A DNA stretch of 33,667 nt, from assembly GCA_934462945.1 (NCBI GenBank), contig CAKSJF010000019.1:1-33667 (forward strand), given 5' to 3'. Position numbers and translations under genes: made by a program. The first letter of the stretch is position 1, and each line of letters starts with the position of its first letter. Shown here piece after piece: positions 30,372 to 33,667 of this stretch. This DNA is from an uncultured Clostridia bacterium (lineage in GTDB: Bacteria; Bacillota; Clostridia; UBA1381). The notes under the pieces were generated by a model that was not told where the DNA came from, made no database searches, and worked only from the letters and a program-made list of their open reading frames with translations.

Positions 30372-31094
30372 CTATGCCCTTGGACAGTCTGTGCCTTTTG
30401 GGGGCATTTTCTTTCCGGTCTGCAAATTCTGAATCCAATATTCATCATCCAAATCCCACATTTTCCTTTTCAAATGCAGGTTTTGAAACATGTGATACAA
30501 AAAATTCACCTTTAAAGTCGGTTTCAGATTCCGCGCATGCTTCTCCACGCTTTTTGCCGTTTTGTCAAGTTTGCGGAGCAGGCTTTTCTTAAAATTTTCC
30601 GGCATATCGTTCCAGAAAAATCCCCACACCGACTGCGTAACAATATGTGTTCTGGCAATGCCCCAGTAATCCATGCTGTCCTTAATATCTCTCGGTGCGG
30701 ACTTGAGTCCCCCTCCTCCGGCTGTTGTGATAACGACTGCCTGTTTCTTTCGCATCCTAAAATCCGGGCGGTGAATCAGCCAGCGATAGCCGTAGTGATC
30801 TAAAAAGGACTTGATTTGCCCGGGCGCGTGAAAGCACCATACCGGACAGCAGAACACAATTAGCTCTGATTTTTGAAATGCCTCATTGATCGGCGCAAGA
30901 TATTTCGCTCCGCCGCATTTATCTTCATTTCCATGCAGACAGGCATAACAGCCGCGGCAGATATGCGGCATATCGTCCGGTAAAGTAAATTCGTAAACCT
31001 CGCCCACCTGATGCAGCTGCGAGATCAGGTATTTTGCAGCATGATAAGTGCTGCTATTCTTCCGGTTTGTTGCTTTTATGATGGTAATGTTCAT
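30372..31094 (-). CDS. Flavodoxin-family NAD(P)H-dependent oxidoreductase
   Basis: A 240-residue protein with a flavodoxin-like FMN-binding fold. The first strand and phosphate loop are MNITIIKATNRKNSST, the cysteine-containing loop is ICRGCYACLHGNEDKC, and the second part has ELIVFCCPVWCFHAPGQIKSFLDH. VITTAGGG (around 131-138) forms the FMN-ring loop. The family includes NADPH-dependent FMN reductases and iron-sulfur flavoproteins. The CxxCxxC...C cluster near residues 46-60 resembles a metal or Fe-S site, which is an inference. The ATG at 31094 is chosen: GGGGG lies 6 nt upstream and the promoter at 31128-31156 excludes the longer start. It is monocistronic. The substrate is unknown. Confidence 0.82.
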   Translation of the reverse strand: MNITIIKATNRKNSSTYHAAKYLISQLHQVGEVYEFTLPDDMPHICRGCYACLHGNEDKCGGAKYLAPINEAFQKSELIVFCCPVWCFHAPGQIKSFLDHYGYRWLIHRPDFRMRKKQAVVITTAGGGGLKSAPRDIKDSMDYWGIARTHIVTQSVWGFFWNDMPENFKKSLLRKLDKTAKSVEKHARNLKPTLKVNFLYHMFQNLHLKRKMWDLDDEYWIQNLQTGKKMPPKGTDCPRA

Positions 31095-31127
31095 CTTTAT
31101 CCCCCATCTCCATTTTTCGATACCTAT

Positions 31128-31156
31128 ATTATAGCACATCCAATCCCCTCCGTCAA
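31128..31156 (-). promoter_or_regulatory. Sigma-A promoter of the flavodoxin-family gene
   Basis: On the minus strand there is TTGACG (31156-31151), a 17-bp spacer and an extended -10 TGCTATAAT (TATAAT at 31133-31128). The leader is about 27 nt. Confidence 0.82.
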
Positions 31157-31222
31157 CCACCCGTCGGCAAAACAGACGGACAGTATTTCTTTAGAAAAAA
31201 GGTGAAAAATCGCAAAAGGGGG

Positions 31223-31251
31223 TAGACAAGCACGGAAAAATATTGTATAAT
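31223..31251 (+). promoter_or_regulatory. Sigma-A promoter of upp
   Basis: TAGACA (31223-31228), a 17-bp spacer and TATAAT (31246-31251) are seen. The leader is about 85 nt, longer than those of most other genes here, and contains a stable hairpin. Confidence 0.78.
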
Positions 31252-31278
31252 AGATTAATGGATGAAGCAGCAAATTCG

Positions 31279-31314
31279 GGACGGCAGAAAAAAATGTTGC
31301 GCCGTCCTGTTTTC
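31279..31314 (+). promoter_or_regulatory. Hairpin in the upp leader, possible attenuator
   Basis: GGACGGC (31279-31285) pairs perfectly with GCCGTCC (31301-31307), with a 15-nt A-rich loop, followed by TGTTTT. It lies between the predicted start of transcription and the upp ribosome binding site (GGAGG at 31329-31333). No PyrR-binding consensus is visible, so control by pyrimidines is only a possibility. The U run is weak. Confidence 0.4.
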
Positions 31315-31342
31315 GTATGTCAAAAAATGGAGGAATTAGAAA

Positions 31343-31972
31343 ATGGATGAACATGTACACGTGATGAACCATCCGCTGATCGGGCATAAGCTTTCGATCA
31401 TGCGGGACAAAAAAACAAGCGTAAAGGATTTCCGCGAATGCGCACACGAAATCGGACTTCTGCTCGGTTATGAGGCAACCAAGGACTTAGGTCTGGAGGA
31501 ATTTGAGCTGGAAACACCGATCTGCAAAATGACCGGAAAAAGAATTGAACGTCAGGTAGCATTAGTGCCGATTCTGCGTGCCGGGCTGGGCATGGTAGAC
31601 GCATTATACGACCTGATCCCAGCATCTAAGGTGGGACATATCGGACTTTACCGGAATGAGGAAACCTTAGAGCCTGTGGAATACTACTGCAAGCTGCCGA
31701 CCGACATTTCAGAGCGCCAGGTTTTAGTGCTCGATCCGATGCTCGCAACCGGCGGAAGCGCGTCTGCTGCTATTAATTTCATCAAGCAGCGCGGTGCAAA
31801 AAGAATTAAGCTGGTTTGTATCATCGCAGCGCCGCAGGGCATTGAGGCCGTGCGGAAAGCACATCCGGACGTGGATATTTTCTGTGGTGCAGTAGATGAT
31901 GGACTAAACGAAAACGGCTATATCGTTCCAGGGCTCGGCGATGCTGGAGATCGTCTGTTCGGAACTCTTTAA
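31343..31972 (+). CDS. upp: Uracil phosphoribosyltransferase
   Basis: A 209-residue pyrimidine salvage enzyme making UMP from uracil and PRPP. The N-terminal MNHPLIGHKLSIMRDKKTS is characteristic. LVPILRAGLGMVDALYDLIP is followed by the PRPP-binding LDPMLATGGSA (around 133-143). The C-terminal uracil-binding YIVPGLGDAGDRLFGT is complete. GGAGG lies 9 nt upstream of the ATG. The next gene, another phosphoribosyltransferase, follows after 18 bp. Confidence 0.96.
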   Translation: MDEHVHVMNHPLIGHKLSIMRDKKTSVKDFRECAHEIGLLLGYEATKDLGLEEFELETPICKMTGKRIERQVALVPILRAGLGMVDALYDLIPASKVGHIGLYRNEETLEPVEYYCKLPTDISERQVLVLDPMLATGGSASAAINFIKQRGAKRIKLVCIIAAPQGIEAVRKAHPDVDIFCGAVDDGLNENGYIVPGLGDAGDRLFGTL

Positions 31973-31990
31973 GAGGGGAGATACGAAAGC

Positions 31991-32551
31991 ATGGATCAAT
32001 ATTATGAAATTGAGGTTGCCGGTCTGAAAAGAAAGCTGGCAATGTTCCCGGTGGGAGAGGATACCAAAATTGCCGCGTTTATTCTGTTCGGAGACGTGGA
32101 GCTGACCGTTGCCTGCGCAAAAGAGCTTTTAAAGCTTGCACCGGAATATGATATTCTTTTAACCGCAGAAGCAAAAAGCATTCCGCTAATCTACGAAATG
32201 GCACGGCAAAGCGGTCAAAACAACTATGTTGTTGCCCGGAAAGCACCAAAACTGTATATGGAGCATGTGCAGCAGGTTTCTGTGAAATCAATCACCACAG
32301 CAAACGAGCAGACGCTTTGCTTTGGCGATGACGAACGCGCACTTCTGAAGGATAAGCGTGTTTTAATTGTGGACGATGTAATCAGCACCGGCGAATCCTT
32401 AAACGCATTAGAGGAATTAGTGCATGCTGTAGGCGGTAAGGTTGTCGGAAAAATGGCTGTCCTGGCAGAGGGCGACGCAATGGATCGCGGAGATATTCAA
32501 GTTCTCGCACCGCTTCCGCTGTTCCACGCCGATGGCACTATAAAGGAATAA
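31991..32551 (+). CDS. Phosphoribosyltransferase family protein (adenine/xanthine PRT-like)
   Basis: A 186-residue type I PRTase with the PRPP loop VLIVDDVISTG (124-134) and the adenine PRT-like LLTAEAKSIPLIYEMARQSGQNNYVVARK (57-84). Unlike ordinary Apt it starts with a distinct MDQYYEIEVAGLKRKLAMFPV segment and has no recognisable C-terminal base-specific signature by eye. It may be a purine salvage enzyme or a PRPP-sensing regulator. It is in one operon with upp (18-bp gap, GAGGGGAGA upstream of the ATG) and ends within the terminator at 32542. Symbol withheld because the substrate is uncertain. Confidence 0.82.
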   Translation: MDQYYEIEVAGLKRKLAMFPVGEDTKIAAFILFGDVELTVACAKELLKLAPEYDILLTAEAKSIPLIYEMARQSGQNNYVVARKAPKLYMEHVQQVSVKSITTANEQTLCFGDDERALLKDKRVLIVDDVISTGESLNALEELVHAVGGKVVGKMAVLAEGDAMDRGDIQVLAPLPLFHADGTIKE

Positions 32552-32578
32552 GAATTTTTAAAAAAAGTATTCCTTTTT
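32542..32578 (+). terminator. Intrinsic terminator of upp and its partner
   Basis: AAAGGAATA (32542-32550) pairs with TATTCCTTT (32568-32576), followed by a T run to 32578. The left arm overlaps the TAA stop codon (32549-32551). Confidence 0.75.
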
Positions 32579-32589
32579 CACTCCTTTTA

Positions 32590-32598
32590 TGATAAAAT
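32590..32598 (+). promoter_or_regulatory. Extended -10 promoter of ricT
   Basis: TGATAAAAT (TG at 32590-32591, TAAAAT at 32593-32598) lies just after the preceding terminator. No good -35 is present at the expected place (TTCCTT). The leader is about 28 nt with AGAGGAG before the ATG. Confidence 0.5.
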
Positions 32599-32632
32599 AA
32601 GAGATATAAAGAAACAGAGGAGTTATATACAG

Positions 32633-33499
32633 ATGATTCAGATAGTAGGCATTCGGTTTAAACCGGCAGGAAAGGTGTATCATTTTTCTTCCGGAAACTT
32701 AAAATTAGCTCCCGGCGATCAGGTCATTGTCGAAACAGCGCGCGGCGTTGAGATGGGCAAGGTGGTTGTCGGAACACACGCAGTTGAACGGCAGGAGGGC
32801 AACAAGCCCTTAAAACCTGTACTCCGCGCCGCAACAGAGGAGGATCTTGCCCTGTGTGAGAAAAACCGGGCAAAGGAAAAGGAAGCTTTTGCAATCTGCC
32901 TGGAAAAGATTAAAAAACATAAGCTGGAAATGAAGCTGATTGAAGTGGAATACACCTTTGACGGCTCGAAAATTTTATTCTACTTTACGGCCGACGGAAG
33001 AATCGACTTCCGGGAGCTGGTAAAGGATTTGGCAAATGTTTTTCGCACACGGATCGAACTTCGTCAGATCGGCGTGCGTGATGAATCCAAAACAATCGGA
33101 AGTTATGGCATCTGCGGACGTCCACTCTGCTGCTCGCAGTTTTTAGGTGAATTTGAGCCGGTGTCAATCAAAATGGCAAAAGAACAGGGCTTAAGCCTGA
33201 ATCCGACAAAGATTTCGGGCGTCTGCGGCAGATTGATGTGTTGCTTAAATTACGAACAGGATGCCTATGAAGATTTGCTCAGGGTCACACCAAGAGTCGG
33301 CTCCACCGTCCGGACTCCAGCCGGAAAAGGTGTTGTGGAATATGTCAACATTTTAAAAGGTCTGGTTAAGGTAAAGATCGATGATGATAAGGAAACTGCC
33401 CTGCAAGAATTTCACACCAGCGAATTGAAGGTTCTCAAACGCCCCAGCCGGGATGCAAAAGAGGATAAAATTGATGAGTCGCTGAAACATTTAGAATAA
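32633..33499 (+). CDS. ricT: PSP1-domain protein RicT (YaaT)
   Basis: A 288-residue PSP1-domain protein. The conserved cysteine cluster is complete: Cys161, Cys166, Cys167 in GICGRPLCC and Cys198, Cys203, Cys204 in GVCGRLMCC. In Bacillus subtilis RicT (YaaT) forms the RicAFT complex, which carries [4Fe-4S] clusters and helps RNase Y mature mRNAs; it affects sporulation, competence and biofilm formation. The N-terminal VGIRFKPAGKVYHF and QIGVRDESKTIGSYGICGRPLCC identify the family. ricA and ricF are not in the window. A strong intrinsic terminator follows, so the gene is monocistronic here; in Bacillus it lies close to holB. Confidence 0.94.
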   Translation: MIQIVGIRFKPAGKVYHFSSGNLKLAPGDQVIVETARGVEMGKVVVGTHAVERQEGNKPLKPVLRAATEEDLALCEKNRAKEKEAFAICLEKIKKHKLEMKLIEVEYTFDGSKILFYFTADGRIDFRELVKDLANVFRTRIELRQIGVRDESKTIGSYGICGRPLCCSQFLGEFEPVSIKMAKEQGLSLNPTKISGVCGRLMCCLNYEQDAYEDLLRVTPRVGSTVRTPAGKGVVEYVNILKGLVKVKIDDDKETALQEFHTSELKVLKRPSRDAKEDKIDESLKHLE

Positions 33500-33506
33500 C
33501 AGTACA

Positions 33507-33533
33507 CCGGACGGACATACCGTCCGGTTTTTT
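33507..33533 (+). terminator. Intrinsic terminator of ricT
   Basis: CCGGACGG (33507-33514) pairs perfectly with CCGTCCGG (33520-33527) around a 5-nt loop, followed by T6 (33528-33533). Confidence 0.93.
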
Positions 33534-33542
33534 GCAAAAAAC

Positions 33543-33584
33543 AAAAACCGCTTAACATTGCACAAATGGCTTTGTTAAACGGTT
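33543..33584 (-). terminator. Terminator of tRNA-Arg
   Basis: On the minus strand AACCGTTTAAC (33584-33574) pairs with GTTAAGCGGTT (33556-33546), one G-U pair, followed by a T run (33547-33543). It starts about 7 bp after the tRNA 3' end. Confidence 0.8.
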
Positions 33585-33590
33585 TGAAGC

Positions 33591-33667
33591 TGGTACGCCA
33601 GAAGGGATTCGAACCCCCGACCTTTTGGTTCGTAGCCAAACACTCTATCCAACTGAGCTACTGGCGC
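33591..33667 (-). tRNA. tRNA-Arg (anticodon ACG)
   Basis: On the minus strand a 77-nt cloverleaf can be folded. The acceptor GCGCCAG pairs with CTGGCGT (a G-U first pair), the D arm is GCTC...GAGT, and the anticodon stem TTTGG/CCAAA has loop CTACGAA, giving anticodon ACG. A 5-nt variable loop, T arm GGGGG-TTCGAAT-CCCTT, discriminator A and an encoded CCA end (33593-33591) follow. It reads CGN codons after A34 is converted to inosine by TadA. The 5' end lies exactly at the window edge, so its promoter is outside. Confidence 0.96.

Noticed and set aside
31161..31179. CCGTC/GACGG hairpin between the flavodoxin and upp promoters
   Set aside because: Only 5 bp, not followed by a T run, and upstream of both transcripts; likely chance.
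1..33667. CRISPR arrays, insertion sequences, prophage or attachment sites
   Set aside because: No spaced direct repeats, transposase-like or integrase-like ORFs were seen; the tRNA at the right edge is not flanked by a visible repeat within the window.

Overview
This is a dense chromosomal segment of a low-to-mid GC Firmicute, most likely a member of class Clostridia (Oscillospiraceae-like or a near relative). The evidence is the gene content: yaaA-recF-remB-gyrB, a DUF4364 regulator, RicT, a BofC-like small protein, CIRCE/HrcA control of chaperones, AGGAGG ribosome binding sites and sigma-A type promoters with 17-bp spacers. I see no phage, insertion sequence, integron or CRISPR array. Almost every base is in a gene or a recognisable promoter or terminator.

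Layout. (1) 1-1460: the 3' end of a THUMP-type rRNA methyltransferase, then an AT-rich stand-alone YhcG-type PDDEXK nuclease gene with its own promoter, closed by a bidirectional terminator. (2) 1459-11737, minus strand: rnhB-yraN, then recJ-rel-yaaA-recF-remB-gyrB-eda-kdgK, which reads as one long transcription unit from a promoter before recJ. Part of the classical oriC cluster (yaaA-recF-remB-gyrB) is kept, but dnaA-dnaN and gyrA are absent. rel and recJ lie upstream, and the Entner-Doudoroff/KDG genes eda and kdgK lie downstream. (3) 11785-15660, plus: DUF4364 protein, then hisS-aspS. (4) 15717-17070, minus: a cytosolic Asp-box (sialidase-like) protein. (5) 17111-21356, plus: metK-birA, then htpG with a perfect CIRCE. 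(6) 21355-25393, minus: a cysteine desulfurase-like gene with a DUF3343 (putative S/Se carrier) partner, groES-groEL with a second CIRCE, and a BofC-like membrane-anchored protein. (7) 25488-30240, plus: a class A penicillin-binding protein, mgtE behind a structured leader, and an RpiB/LacAB-type isomerase. (8) 30372-31156, minus: a flavodoxin-family protein. (9) 31223-33533, plus: upp, a PRPP-dependent phosphoribosyltransferase, and ricT. (10) 33543-33667, minus: tRNA-Arg(ACG) and its terminator.

How the genes fit together. Most are housekeeping: replication and repair (gyrB, recF, recJ, rnhB), stringent response (rel), translation (hisS, aspS, tRNA-Arg), one-carbon and biotin metabolism (metK, birA), protein folding under HrcA (htpG, groESL), cell wall (PBP1) and Mg2+ uptake (mgtE). 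A second theme is uronate catabolism. KdgK and Eda convert 2-keto-3-deoxygluconate to pyruvate and glyceraldehyde-3-phosphate, and the RpiB-like isomerase 27 kb away resembles DhuI, which would feed that route from unsaturated uronates.

The parts most worth a second look are the mgtE leader (a 12-bp stem, a short ORF and two mutually exclusive hairpins at the ribosome binding site), the DUF3343-cysteine desulfurase pair, the upstream CIRCE of htpG, the terminator-like hairpin in the PBP leader, and the gyrB-eda-kdgK coupling. I did not find a clear new defence or mobile system; the YhcG nuclease is the nearest candidate. All calls rest on reading the sequence and on remembered family features; no database search was run.
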